A stretch of DNA of 64,000 nucleotides from Dermacentor variabilis (Eukaryota > Arthropoda > Arachnida > Ixodida > Ixodidae). Position numbers and translations under genes: made by a program. The stretch is taken from NCBI RefSeq assembly GCF_050947875.1, contig NC_134573.1, forward strand, positions 49,176,115 to 49,240,114. The letters are read 5' to 3'. Below the pieces are notes generated by a model that saw only the letters and a program-made list of their open reading frames with translations, was not told the origin of the DNA and did no database searches. The number at the start of each line of letters is the position of its first letter. The stretch's first letter is position 1. Below are positions 44,270 through 56,445 of the stretch, in pieces.

Positions 44270-44900
44270 ATGAAAGATAGGTCGGTTGACTATGCCAGCG
44301 CATAGTAAGAGCGCAAATGAGGCACTGCTCGGTGAAATGGGTAGGGCCTCTTTTGAACTCAGAGAAGCACCGATCAAAATTAGTTTTGAGGAAATACTCA
44401 GAGAAAGTAAATGGGCAGCTAAAATTCACAAGTATCTTTGCTTGTAGAGCGTGGACGAATGGTAGAGGAGCAGGCCAAGAAAGTTGGCCACCAAGTAAAG
44501 GGTAATTGAAACAGTAGACAGCGATGGGTCGCCACAAAGAAAGTGAGAGAAAAACAGAACGTTGATTGGATACAAATAATGGAAACAAAAAGGACCATGG
44601 AGATTTACAAGAATGAGAAGAAAGAAATTGGAAGGAAAATCTGTACCATAACAAAATGGGCAGTGCCTTCCTATTTGAGGCTCGAGCCGATTGCCTATGG
44701 ACAAGAACATACCGTGAGCAAATATTCGAAACTATATCAGGCATGTGTATGCTTCAGCAAAATATATGGAGACCATTCAGAACATCCTAATGAAGTGCGA
44801 ATGGATTCCAGTGAGAACTGTAGGCAACGTACAACTTCCAGAAGTGTTTTTGTGTAAAGTGGACGGAAGGCGTCAACCCACCAGCAGTCGAGATAAAAAA
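44270..44900 (+). pseudogene. Possible LINE C-terminal remnant
   Basis: Plus-strand pieces read NEALLGEMGRASFELREAPI, KISFEEILRESKWAAKIHKY, WIQIMETKRTMEIYKNEKKE and ILMKCEWIPVRTVGNVQLPE. They resemble the region after RT in a LINE family with a CxxC...HxxxxC ending. Frames change several times. I cannot name the family. The overlapping 202-codon minus frame is antisense and motif-free. Confidence 0.4.
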
Positions 44901-44939
44901 GAGACTTTAGGAGTGCTGGTGCAAAAAAAAAGCAGAGAA

Positions 44940-45330
44940 AAGATTGATATTGGAATGACCATATTGACCACTCTATTGATTTATATAATTATTGCTACTT
45001 TAATTTAATAAAGACGCGTACACGTAACTTTATGGTGGTTATCGTGTCTATTTTGCTTTATTGGTTACCACAGTGATCATAGCTTTTTGGTGTCTGTGGT
45101 TCACCCCGATCATGGTACTGCTATGCTACACAGGTTCTTGCCACAGGTTGCACCTATATATGACCAGTGAGGCGTCGTCTGCGCATTCACGTCCGTGTAG
45201 CACTGAATTCCAAACCATGCCGACAGGAAGCAGACAATCCACTTGCCATCGGGGTGCGCTGGGTCCACATTAATGTCTCCCACTATGACGATCGACTTCG
45301 ACGGATGAGTTCCAACCAATGGCGTCTATT
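44940..45330 (-). pseudogene. Endonuclease/exonuclease/phosphatase-domain fragment, copy 2
   Basis: Minus frame 45319-45110 reads HPSKSIVIVGDINVDPAHPD, GKWIVCFLSAWFGIQCYTDV and NAQTTPHWSYI. It aligns with the 14805-14942 copy at GD(V/I)NVD, FGI(E/Q)CY.DVN and TT. The shared sequence continues past the coding part (AATAGAGTGGTCAATAT against AATAGAGTTGTCAATAT on the minus strand, near 44965 and 14615). The element type is not known. Confidence 0.6.
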
Positions 45331-47968
45331 ACTAGGGTGTCAATATATCTTTTGGACGTAGCCGGAGGGACGTCGACCATTGCGACGACAGACCCGACCT
45401 TCCGTCTGCACGGCATGTACTCGATAAGCCCGACCAGTCAGGGGTGCGATCGGAGATGGTTGTTCGGCGCGTTTGTTCGGTTACCGGCGCGCACGAGTGG
45501 CCTACTCCGCACCGACGCCGCCAGCCGCGGGGCGTCAAAATGACGATGCCCTCCTGTCAATCATCGTGGAACCAAGCACGTCATCTGCTAGGCGCCAAAC
45601 CCGACGGTAGTTGAGAAGTGTGGAGCGATCATACACTCGTTACTAGACCGGCTTCGAATGGCGCGTCTGGTGGATTGGACTTAACTGGCGCATGCGGAAT
45701 GGCACGTTCGGGTCCAACCCATAGCTTAATTCGAGAAAATAGAGCGTGCGTTGGGAACGTAGGTTGTTTCGCTGGGCTTGCTCGAGGACGAAGGAGATTG
45801 GGTGGTGGTGCGAAACGCGCTTGAAGAAATGGCAGAAAACAAATTCCGGCGTTGCTTTCGTTTCACGAAGCAAAGAGTGCGTTGGATGTAAAGCAAAAAT
45901 TTCTGTACGACAAAAATACAGGTGCTGCGCAGTTGAGGTGGCATACTTGGCTGTGATAGCATAAGCATTACAATCGTCCATAGCATCAAGAGGGCGTTTG
46001 AAGCTGGCGTCTTAACAGCGTGCTCGCTACGTACCCAGACGGACCATGTAAACACAGACAAGCAAAATGGCCATCGAAGCATACACTCAGTGTCAAGGAC
46101 ACGCAGATCAGGAAGAATCGGCAAGTGGAACAGGAGCTGCTTCGCTACGCAGGCAAACGTGGCGCAGACCGCGTATATATTTTTACAATGCATACGTACA
46201 TTCCCATATGTTAAATAAAGTTTAACACATCTGCCACAATGCGATGTGCCTAGTCAATCAATCATAATCCCCAACCGTTACACAGATTATGAACAATGGC
46301 GCTCAACAAAACCACAAGCAAACACGTGTCCCAGTGTGTCCTTTGTACTACGCTGACAAGCAGCAGAGCTGCACGCAAGGTAACATTTATCGTTAACTCA
46401 CCATTCTCGTATTAGACTAAACACTGAAGAAATTACAGCTAAGTCACCAAATTAAGCGCTAATTATCGTTCATCAAGGCAAACTGCATACAGAGCTTCGC
46501 TTACATCGAGTCCCACACCCACGGTGCGTGGAATGCGCCGATTTTTCCTTTTCATAATTACTCTAGAAATAAAGACATTTATTCGCGTTGACATTTATTC
46601 GGTGGTGCAGGTGCTGGTGCTACAGGTGAGGTAAGCCTGACAGACCTGGCCGACAATTTCTACTCCTGAGCTCTATTACAACGTCAAATATGCCACCATG
46701 TGTCCATCAGTCTCGTGCCTCGCAGAAATGTGGCAATGCGTGACAGTACAACAGCAGTTCTTTTGCGGACAGTGCGAGGAACCAACAAGCTTGGTTGCGC
46801 ATGTCGGCGCTGTCGCAGACCCACGCAAAAAGAAGCTGTCAAGTAGGGCTGTGTAGCGATTTGCCTTTAAACTATAGCTTCAACTATAAATGCATAATGC
46901 GCGATAAGGCGATCAGGCTATCAATTGACCACACTACTTTAATTACTTGTCGTTTATTCCGACCTATGCTTCCTCCTCGCTTTCATGCGACGCCGTAAGT
47001 TAAATGCGCTGCAGGTTCGGGTACACCCTTATCTTAGCTTAAGAACACTTAAGCTAGGAAATTGGGAATGAAAAGCTCGGCTTGGTTAATTCTGCCAAAT
47101 GTGGCTTTTCAATAATAGGCTGTTTTAGGACCGCCTAATTATGCACATAAGGGCACTTGTTCTAGTAGCAAAGTTTCGCACTGACAACAGTAACCATGAG
47201 TATTCGAAGGAGCAGTGCCTTAGCTCAAATTCCAAAACTAGCCCATTTTCGAGCTATCTGGCTCCAAAATCTGCCCAAGGCGAATTGGCGATACATTTGG
47301 TACCCATGAGAGACGGCAGATGACGGCTCACTTCGAGCGAATTCACTTTGGGTAACTGCTAATAACTTGGGCGCAAAGGCACTACACGGTAACACGAAGT
47401 GTCATTCAGGGTTCGTTGTAATGACGGTAAATGAAGCCATAGGGCTTGTCGTATTGCTCAGGATATTGAGTATTTTAAATGGCTACTCTGCAGAGTAGTA
47501 TTGAAAAATGCTTATTTGCGAGAAATCTTGCAATAAAATTCGTTTTCAGCCAATACAAGGAAATAACACATTAAAAATCCATATATTCAGAATACTTACC
47601 TCCGTAAACGATTTGGCGGGTGCTCAGAATGAAAGTGTCAAGCTCGATTTGACTGTCCTGATTTCGCGGCTCTGGTAATACCATTTTAAATCAGAACAAA
47701 GTCGTCTTATAGTCATGGCCCGTTCACTCGTAGACATTCGGCGTATGGAGCGGTGCCGAACTCAGTAAGGCAGCGGCGAGATTCACCGGAATAGCCTGTT
47801 CCGCGCCGATCACTCCCGGACCGATCTTTGAAGAAGCTGCTGCCGGGTTCCCTCACCGCGGACTCATCGGAGCGCAAGTCAGAAATTTGAAAGATCGCGA
47901 GAAGTCCCACGCGCTCGTCATATCGTAGTCTTCAAAGTCAATCGCTACATCGCAAATTATTTTTGCAT
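45331..47968. other. Unassigned 2.6-kb stretch
   Basis: No transposon protein, LTR, inverted repeat or RNA gene was recognised. This is the longest run in the window without any assignable element. Open frames are short and overlap on both strands. Confidence 0.4.
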
Positions 47969-49907
47969 CCACCGACGCCGCAAACGCGGGGCGCTTTGGT
48001 CACTGCTCTTAGCCAGCGCCTTGGTGCCGGCTACCAATGAAGAGGAAATAAATTTGGGCGCGCTGGCAAACGGCGCTAGCACGGCACGCACTAGTCCGTT
48101 CGAAGAGCCTCCTACGCTGGTGCTCTATACTGGCGCTCCGCTGCAACCCCTAGGTTCGCGACTAACAAGGACCGGCTCAGCTTCGATGGCTACCAAGCCC
48201 TTCCTGCAGACAGGGACCATCTGGAAGCAGAATGCAGCTCACAAAAGCTCGACAACCCTTGGTGTTTTCAACTGCGGCCCTACCGTCCGCACACCCCTAT
48301 CGTGTGGTTCACGCAGCTGGACGTACAGCTATATGTAACTGACGTGCCATTGCAGCTTCGGCGGTGCCTGCTTCTCTGGCGAGAAATTCATATTGACAGG
48401 ACCTCTCGTCTTAGCCTCCCGCCACCAGAATACATCATGCGCGAGGACCTCACGAGCGCCTTCTTTCAACACTTCGGCGTAGCAGATCGCCTCAACTGCG
48501 CAGCATGCCGCGCACTCCATCAACGGCTGCTCCTTCTGAAGCAGCGGCTTCAACCTACGTCGTCCTCTTCGCCATCGGCGCCTGGTAAAAACTGCGCCAC
48601 TGCTCGCAAATCTTCCGCCGCACCTACCCCACAAGATCCACTGTGGGGAGACAATACAATTGTGACTCCCGTGCTTCGATCGTTCTACGACAACAAACAA
48701 TATCTCCCCCTGCTGCGCGCCCCATCAACTACACAACCGGTGAGTCCACTACTCAGCAACGACCACGTTGCATCCACGCCCGAGCGTGCCAAAGCGTCGG
48801 CGTGAACACCACTTGAGTTATGGGGCGTCCCCAGTCCACGCCGTGGACATCATACAGCCATGGCGTGCCTTAGTGGTTGGCGAGACGCCTATCAGTGTGC
48901 TTTTTCCGAGTGAGATCCTGCGGCGACGCTGCGTGCGACTGGTGCGCCAGCCATCACGTGCACTGCATTTCCTAGCTACGCCAGCGTGCTTGCCGTAGAA
49001 CTTTTGCCTTCTGCCCCCGCTCACAGTGCACGTGCAGTGTCTGGCCTTGCATGCCCCAAGGCACTACCTTGACGTTTTCCCAAAGATATGCTTCCTAGAC
49101 TTTCGCTACTGGGCGTCGGAGGACTCCTGCCCAGCGCAGCTAACAGCCCCGCTGCGCCCCTGCCTTTCGTCGCTATATCCACCGCACTTTCCCTAGGCCC
49201 CTGGCCAACTGCTGTTATCACGCAGTTCGAAACCGCCCCACATCAACGCCGAATATTTGTTCACAAACCCCAGTAACATTCAGAAGACGTGAGCATGTAA
49301 CCACGATCGACCAAGCCCGATCCCGTCGCGCAGAATTACCCACCTCGATCGCAACAACAGTAGGTGCCACATACGATGCTGCTATGAGGCTACTCCGAAA
49401 CGCCGAGGTACCTCTCCGCAACTTTCATCCCTTGACCAGCCCAAATTAAGGCGATGTTATTGTGGCCGCCGCGTTCCCCGCACAACTCTGAAGTCGACCA
49501 TATATATATGTACCCATCATGCAGCATCTCCGGTAGATGGCGCAAATGACATTGCCGCTGCGCCCTCCGCGGTGAAAAAGTCATGGGGGCACGTTTCTCA
49601 AGTCACCGCCACCGAAACCTGGTCCACTGCTACACTCCCAAGCGAGCAACGCGGTGAATCACGTACTTTCGCCCTTTCGTCTTATAGCGTGGGGCCCTAT
49701 AAAGCCCACCGACGCCGCAAATGCGGAGGCGCTTCAGTAGCAGTTCTGAGCCGGTTCCTTGGTGCCGGCTGCGAAGGCAGAGAAAATAAAGATGGGTGGT
49801 CCGTGTACGCGGTGCAAGCGCGGCACGCGCTAGTACCCTCTAAAAGCCTACTATGCTGGTCGTCTTGTTCTGGCACTCCGCTGGAGCCCCCCCGTTCGCG
49901 ACATGCA
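47969..49907 (+). mobile_element. Old LTR retrotransposon remnant with LTR pair
   Basis: The segment 47969-48167 (CCACCGACGCCGCAAACGCG ... TTCGCGACTAACA) is repeated with many changes at 49706-49907. Both carry an AATAAA signal in the middle and end at a comparable CGCGAC...CA. Between them, a gag-like start (YRPHTPIVWFTQLDVQL, about 48275-48325) and a long open frame to 48805 remain, while pol is unrecognisable. I estimate 70-80% LTR identity by eye. The left LTR lacks the outer part present at 49680-49705. No target duplication was seen. Confidence 0.65.
48260..48805 (+). pseudogene. Gag remnant of the old LTR element
   Basis: RPYRPHTPIVWFTQLDVQLY resembles the P.DP.LWFAQ.EAQF start of CsRn1/Mag-type Gag proteins (compare [13 protein letters not shown] in the young element). 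The rest is Ser/Pro-rich and not alignable by eye. It is not functional. Confidence 0.45.
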
Positions 49908-51236
49908 GTTGGTGGCGTGACCAGTCTTCTCGCGCTCTTGCAGAGCAGGACAAACCCACCACCGCCGCTGGCGTCGTATGATTCTTATGCGCTCCATGCA
50001 TCGCCAGAAAGGTGCTTGCCAGCAGGCCTAGCAGTACTGTCTATTCTAGTTCAGGGTTTATTATCGTCGTTGCAAGCAGCGATGAAGAAGCTCAAAATAA
50101 AACTCACGAACTCTATGCACGCGGAGACAACTGAGTAGCTTTGAGCCGCCGGAACATCCGGGATATCCCGTTCTTGCTTGGAGGTTAGCGCTTTACAAGG
50201 AAGATGGCGTTGTATCGCGTACCCACGGTGGGATGGGTAGCCAGTGCGAATGACGCAAATTTCGGCGGCAGGAAAATTCCGTCCACCGTAGACGCCGAAT
50301 TCCCCAGCATGAATGAGCCATTAGTGCCTACTCTCCAATACGTATTTTCATTTGTCTTGAAGGCCTCTTATAGAGGCTACACCCTTCCGTGCAGTGAAGT
50401 GTATTCATCGAACACACACGCTGGCAAGTGCACTCCACAGTCCGCTTCGCTAAAACTGGCCGTCTGACAAACTGCGAAGGGCAGGAATTTCACTCGCTCT
50501 AAATGACAATAAACTTGGCCGTATGACTTGGGTATGAGATCATATAAGAGATTGATACATGCTTTGGTAAACTTCAAGATAGGCTTGCAATTTCTGCTAA
50601 GCACGTGCACGTTTTATCGACTTTCGTTTGAAATTATAACATGTGCCGTAAACTAAATAACAAGGAAATATTATACTATTTGTTCTTATCAGCTACTTGG
50701 ACCTGGTGATTTTTCACCCACATAGCGCCCACTTCAATTAGTGCATCTGAAAAGCGGAAAAGTAGCTTCTTGATGTTTGAAGAAATAAGTTCAAACTAAA
50801 AGAAAGGAAGAAAGATTCACCAATGACTACGATATTCCATAATGCGAAATTCAGCGCAGCTATACACGTGTTTTCATATCGCAGTATATCGAGGGAATGA
50901 AGATGACACACGTATGTACATACAGTTTCAAAATACTCCTTATGTTGCACATATATTCTTTCTTATACTCTTCTAGGTGATTGCACTTAGCTTCTGCTTC
51001 AGCGTTGCTGAGCCTCCGCTACCGCTGGTCCTTAAGCAGCTGCAGCAGGCGAAGCGCTTCCGCCAGTTTCGTGGATCATTGTTCAGAAAGAGCTGGATAA
51101 TACTTTTTTGTATTATGATTATATTGTCACGTGGTAGTGACAGTGAAAAGCTACACACTGTTGAAACTATTAGTTAATAATTTAACTCTTTATTGAAGGA
51201 ACTTATGCTCAGCAAAACAAGTAGCCCTCAAGCACA
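49908..51236. other. Unassigned stretch
   Basis: Nothing recognised. AT-rich from about 50600 on. Confidence 0.35.
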
Positions 51237-51284
51237 ATGATAGAGCACAATAGAGGCAGCCATCGTGTGGAAGTTGATCTACAG

Positions 51285-51497
51285 ATCAAGCGCACCAGCT
51301 ACATGAATTGTACAATGATACAGTGTAGTCTTTGGTGTCCACGTGGCACCGAGAAAGTACTAGGCAATTTGCGTCTCCCATATACTTGCTTGCCTCCATG
51401 CGGATATGCTCGCTGCTTCCATATGAGGTCAGATGACAAGTGTACCATCTACAAGGAGTTTGGCAAGAAGTTAGAGATGCTAGCGTCCGTTGACTGA
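51285..51497 (+). CDS. Possible terminal exon of a cysteine-rich secreted peptide
   Basis: After an acceptor-like GATCTACAG (ending 51284), the frame reads IKRTSYMNCTMIQCSLWCPR, then LGNLRLPYTCLPPC, GYARCFHMRSDDKC and TIYKEFGKKLEMLASVD, ending in TGA. It has seven Cys in about 71 residues. The last four are spaced C-x3-C-x4-C-x8-C, close to the C-x4-C-x4-C-x8-C end of class A evasins (tick salivary chemokine binders). The stop is followed by about 150 nt and AATAAA (51646-51651), as in a 3' UTR. No signal peptide exon is visible upstream. It could equally be another tick Cys-rich family or chance. This is the only host-like coding candidate here. Confidence 0.35.
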   Translation: MKRTSYMNCTMIQCSLWCPRGTEKVLGNLRLPYTCLPPCGYARCFHMRSDDKCTIYKEFGKKLEMLASVD

Positions 51498-52079
51498 ATG
51501 TCTTGTTGGCGTCATTACGCCATGGGAGGCAAGCAGAAATTCTCCGTTAAATTGTACTCATACAAGGCGAAGCTATCCCAGCAGTCAACCTCTTGTGTTC
51601 TGGATGAACGCTACTTGAGATGAATGCTGCAATTGCAACTTGGTGAATAAATACGGTACATTTAAATAGTGAACTTCCGGTGAAGGCGGTACTACATTGT
51701 TTGCTAGGACGAGCGCGAACTACCAAACATCTTTACAGCGGCGAGTGAGTGATAGAGTTATTGGTGATTCCAGCGGTTAATGCAACGATTTCAGGCTTCG
51801 GTACTCACCTTCTTTCATGTCCTAGCACCACTTCGCGTCTTTGAACATGAACCGCCATTCAACACAGCGGTTGGCTGGTGGCGCAGCAGAATATTTATTG
51901 AGGGACATGTTTGGCAACTTCAAGGAGGCTTAGCTTAAAGACTTTCTCATAGATTTGGTGGGTCAGTAGGTAGGGCAACCGTAAATGTGGGCCGTTACCA
52001 TGGGTATGATCCACTGGTATGTAGCGCTCTTCAATGAACATATTGTCTTAACAAATATAGTAGTCTAGGTATGTGCAAC

Positions 52080-52500
52080 TCTTCAATAAATTTCTTTCAT
52101 ACGAACATCGGCATGTGCGACTGCTGCTACTCGGTATATGCCACATGGTATGTGCACTACGGGCGAAAGGGTATAGGCGTCTGGGTATGCGCCACTCTTC
52201 AATGAAACTCTTTGTCGCCAACTTCGCTGTGTGCCATTGCGACCACTGGACATATTGCACTATACATATGTGCCCCAAGACCAAGGGCATGGACGTCTCG
52301 GTATGCGTCACTCTTATATGAACTTTTTTGAGCAAAACTTCTGTATGTGCCATTGCGGCCACTGGGTAGATTTCTCAAGGTAGGTGCCCCAGGGGCGAGA
52401 GGGTAAAAGCGTCTGGGTATGTGCCGCTCTTCAATGAATCTCTCTGAAGCCAACTTCCGTACGGGCCACTGCGGCCACCAGGTATATTTCACGAGGTTTC
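52080..52500. repeat. 116-bp degenerate tandem repeat
   Basis: The phrase CACTCTTCAATGAAACTCTTT recurs at about 52080, 52196, 52311 and 52427, so the period is 115-116 bp with about 3.6 units. Each unit also holds GTGCCATTGCGGCCACTGG and GTCTGGGTATG(T/C)GCC. Shorter related phrases (CTCTTCAATGAA, GCCAACTT, ACTGGGTATGTG) continue irregularly to about 53170 and start near 52028. Because 116 is not a multiple of 3, it is not a coding repeat. Confidence 0.75.
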
Positions 52501-53179
52501 AGGGGGCTCCATTTGTATCTATATTTCTATCGAACAACTTTCCCGGCTACCTAGGTCACTGAGTAGCTCATGGTTGAATTGGTAGTGCACCGAGCCTCTG
52601 GGCTTAGGCAAGAGGGTTGGAAGCCAGTGAACCAACTTGGGTCACTGAGTATGTGGCAATGTGTACATACGGGTCGTTATTCAAGGAACCTCAGTGATGT
52701 CGACATAGGTCACTTTAGATGCGGAACTATGTAGATGCTGCTGTTCGAAGAAACTCTTTGACGCCGACTTAGAGCACTGGTTATGTGCCACTCGACATGC
52801 GCTGTTCTTCAATGAAGCTATTTGAGGCCAACTTGGATGACTGGGTATGTGGCAGTGGCGTGTCCCGCTATTCAATGAACGTCTTTCTTGCCAACTTGAG
52901 TATCTAGGTACGTGTCGCTGCGAATGTGCTGCTTTAGAGTGTCGACAACAATCCCTTAACTTTCTCCGATGCTGAGTGGAACCTGACCACGTTACACGGT
53001 TTCTTCAAGAACCGCAACACGATGCAACGCCATGCTGCGCCACAGATGCACCAGCTATGTGCTCCTTTCAAGGAAAGGCTTTCGCGCCAAGACTTTAGCG
53101 AACTGCGCGGTGAATGCTTCCGGTATGTGGCGCTCTTCAACAAACGTCTCACGATTTTGGGACAGTGAGTGTGCGGCAA

Positions 53180-54309
53180 GCGAGGGAGAAATTTTCAGCG
53201 TTCGCAGGCACCAGGCAACAAGACGCATTTCTGAACGTTCGCACACAACGCCGTGCCATGCATTTCGGATGACACGCGCAGGCTTGAAAGTGGCGCAACT
53301 AGATGGCACCGAGTGTCCTTAGACTAGCGCGAAGGAGGAGTCCCGCTACTGCACACGTCTCGTATATGACTCGTTCCGAGGGTGCAATAAATTGTGCCTC
53401 GATCTGATTCAATCCTAAGCCTTACCCCGACAATCATCGAAAGATAGGTTCTGTCGCAGTTTATTTTGCGTCGCACTTAGACAACATGCACGAAGTAAAA
53501 ACGCACAGTATGCTACAAAATCTAGTGAAAGAAAATCGCGTAAACAAATACGACGTTCAGAAATGAAAGCCACTTCGGGACGGGACGATAGAATACAACC
53601 ACGCAACGAACTTGAGCAGCCTTTCCTCGAAAAATTGTGCTTGTCGAGCGAGGTGGTTCGCTACGCCGACAGCATCAATGACGTCACTGCCGGAAACATA
53701 ATATGGCAGCTGAAAGGCCACATAGTGTTTGCGCAGTAATTGAGGCGATTCAAAACCACCAATGCTCGATATGGCAGTAGTGCAAACTTACAGAAAAATT
53801 AACTGTAACTGAAATCTTTTTCTGAAATTACGTCATTTTCTTTCTTACATCACCTGAGGGAGTTGTGGACTCCGAGATAAATAATCCCAAGCAGGAACCT
53901 TCAAAACGATTGATCGAGCTTGAAAATTGAGGAGTTTTTACCAAAGCCGTCTTCTCATTGCCGGTGGCCTAAACATTAAGTTACACGAATACCAAACTTC
54001 AAAAATTGGTTAGGTAGCCTTATAATTAATGTCCAAGAGACAGCCACTGTTATGCGTGTAGATGAGTATGGGTTGTCCCGTTAACGAATGCAAAGTGAAA
54101 ATATGGGTGCTTCAGGGAACTTCTCTCAGCCTAGTTAGTGCACGGTCAAAATTAAGGCAACATTGACATAATGACACACAAAAGAAAATAGTCATGATGC
54201 GCTAAGAATGTTGGCACAAAGTACTTTCTAGCAATAAAACGTTGCCCCGCAGGGCACTCATCCCCAGCAGGCATTTGGTATGTTGCGACACCACGTACCC
54301 GAGCAAATG
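53180..54309. other. Unassigned stretch
   Basis: No motif, repeat or RNA gene recognised. Confidence 0.35.
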
Positions 54310-54630
54310 AGAGTGGGAGTCTCCTGCGCGTAGCGTTGCAAAGCTTAGCGGTGTCTGGGGACACGGGGATCCTGAAGGTGGAGCCAAGACGTGTGTTCGG
54401 ACATTTAAGGACCCCCGGCGGAGGCAACACACCTCCTTGGCGGAGATGCAACCTACGCCCGGCGTTCTTCGGACGTGCCTCGCATGGGCTCCGCGATTTC
54501 TTCTCCTGGCTTTGGCATCTCGCCCGGGATATCCTCCAGTTTCTGCTACCGAGCACGCGAAGGTGTAAGGACCTTCCTGACACCTCCTTTGCCCGGACCC
54601 GGTGATCACCGTTTCACCAGAGCCTCATCT

Positions 54631-56445
54631 ATGACCAACCACGGGGCCACCGAGCTAAGCCCAACGCTCGACGCACCGCCACCTCGCCCGCAGCGCGCAG
54701 CTGCCCCTAGCGTCGCACCGGCGTCCGCTGCGCCGGCACTCGCTCCCGTTGCCTCGAAGCCGCCGATATGAAAAGTATAGTCGACGGTACACTCATCTCC
54801 AACAAGAATTTGATGACGACCCTCGCTGGACCCGAATGCTCCAAGCCCACCGAGTGGCCCATCCAAAGGAAGCCGTTTCAGCCACGAACGCCCACCTCAA
54901 GAACGCCATGGCAACCCCACCATCAATGAAGACTCACCGCCTACGCCGCCACGTCCCACTGCCTCGACTCCCAGCGGAAGACTACAAGATCGTCTTGCGC
55001 CCTGGAGGTGGCCTCGACCTCCGTACAACCACCAATGGGTCCCTCCTTGCCTCACTCTGTTCTAGCGCCAGCGTAGAGTACGCCGCCGCCCGTGGCGATG
55101 ACCGCGTACGCATAAACCCATACAACAACTCTTTCACCGTCAGTACGCCCTCGGAACAACGCACCTGGCAGTACGTGCATACCTCTGAGTTGCGTCTCGC
55201 CACTCAGCTGTACCCACTGCGCGCCTATGTGGCCGCACCTGACAACGCCCTCCGCGGCATAATCTACAACCCCGTGGACAATCAAAACCAAGAGGAGATA
55301 ATCGAGGACCTGCAGGCTATGAATCCCAGCAGCACTTACGCCATCGCCGACGCAAGGCAGATGGGTCGCACTCGGTCCATCCTGATCACTTTCGTCGGCA
55401 CGAAAGAACTCCCTTGCACTGTGGTGTTCAACTGCGGCATGTTCATCTGTCACCCCTTCCGCCACAAGGCTGAAACTTGTGTCAACTGTTGGAGCCGTGG
55501 TAACCGCTCCGACGTGTGTACCAAGCCCAGGTCCGGACGCTGCCCACGCTGCGGAGCTGTGCAGGCGGCTTGGGACCCCCTGACTGCACTCCTAAATGCA
55601 TCTTGTGCAGCGGCACACATGTCACGGGATCCCGCCTGTGTAAGCTCCGCTTCGAACGGGGAGGTCCCTCTCCACTCACATCCAGTACCAAGTCAACGTC
55701 ATCCAACTCAGCGCAGTCAGTACCATCCGCCAAGGACTCCCGTTCATCCCGTCCCTGTCAACGATCCAGCTCCCGATTAAGCCAGGACCGCAGCCCCCGC
55801 CGCCGCTCCGTCTCATTTCCACCGCTACCGGGGCAAGACACCCCATCAACTGCTTCCCAGGTGAGCTGGCGATCGCAGCCTCCCACACTCGACCCCGAAA
55901 AAGAGGAGCTCAAAGCTCAAATCGCAGCCCAGAGCAACGAGATTGCCCTACTAAAAGAACAGCTGCAAGCGTTGCTCGCGCGCCCCCACATCCCCACCTC
56001 TTCCCCTCAGCAAACATTACACTCTATCGCTCTCCCGCCCCCATCGCCACCTCCTCCCGCCCCTATGTCCGCCTCCTCTTCGGCCGCGTCTTCTCATGCC
56101 GCCTCCCCCTCCCGCAGCCCTCCACATAAGAGGCGCTCCTCTACCGAACATGCCCCCACCCCGGAGATGGAGGCTGTCATCCGCCACACGGCCTCGTTCC
56201 TCGAGGCACATGAACGACGCCTCATGGCCGCCATTACAGTTCTGCGTGCGGACACAAAGACATGGATGGCTCAAATTAACAACCGCTTGGCCAAAATTGA
56301 GGCCCGCCAGAGTTCGCTCGATGCCGATCTTGCCCAGATGACCGTTAATCTCGCATCCCTCCTCCCCTCATCCTCATCTCCCAAGCACCCTGCACCTGCA
56401 GGGGTACCTGGGCCTCAAGATGGCCAGACACCCCCCACGCCTTAA
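54631..56445 (+). pseudogene. LINE I ORF1 (gag-like), frameshifted
   Basis: ATG at 54631 (MTNHGATELSPTLDAPPPRP). A frame change near 54760 moves it to a frame reading YEKYSRRYTHLQQEFDDDPR, RLPAEDYKIVLRPGGGLDL and GTKELPCTVVFNCGMFICHP. Cys-His boxes follow: CVNCWSRGNRSDVC, then CPRCGA. A second frame change near 55580 leads to DCTPKCILCSGTHVTGSRLC, a Ser/Arg/Pro-rich stretch, a coiled coil (EEELKAQIAAQSNEIALLKE type), and the end at 56445. ORF1 proteins of this type bind the LINE RNA. At least two frameshifts separate its parts. Confidence 0.75.

Noticed and set aside
44136..44744. Minus-strand 202-codon open frame
   Set aside because: No domain, hydrophobic and Phe/Ser-rich as expected from the antisense of a purine-rich strand. 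The plus strand carries LINE-like pieces.
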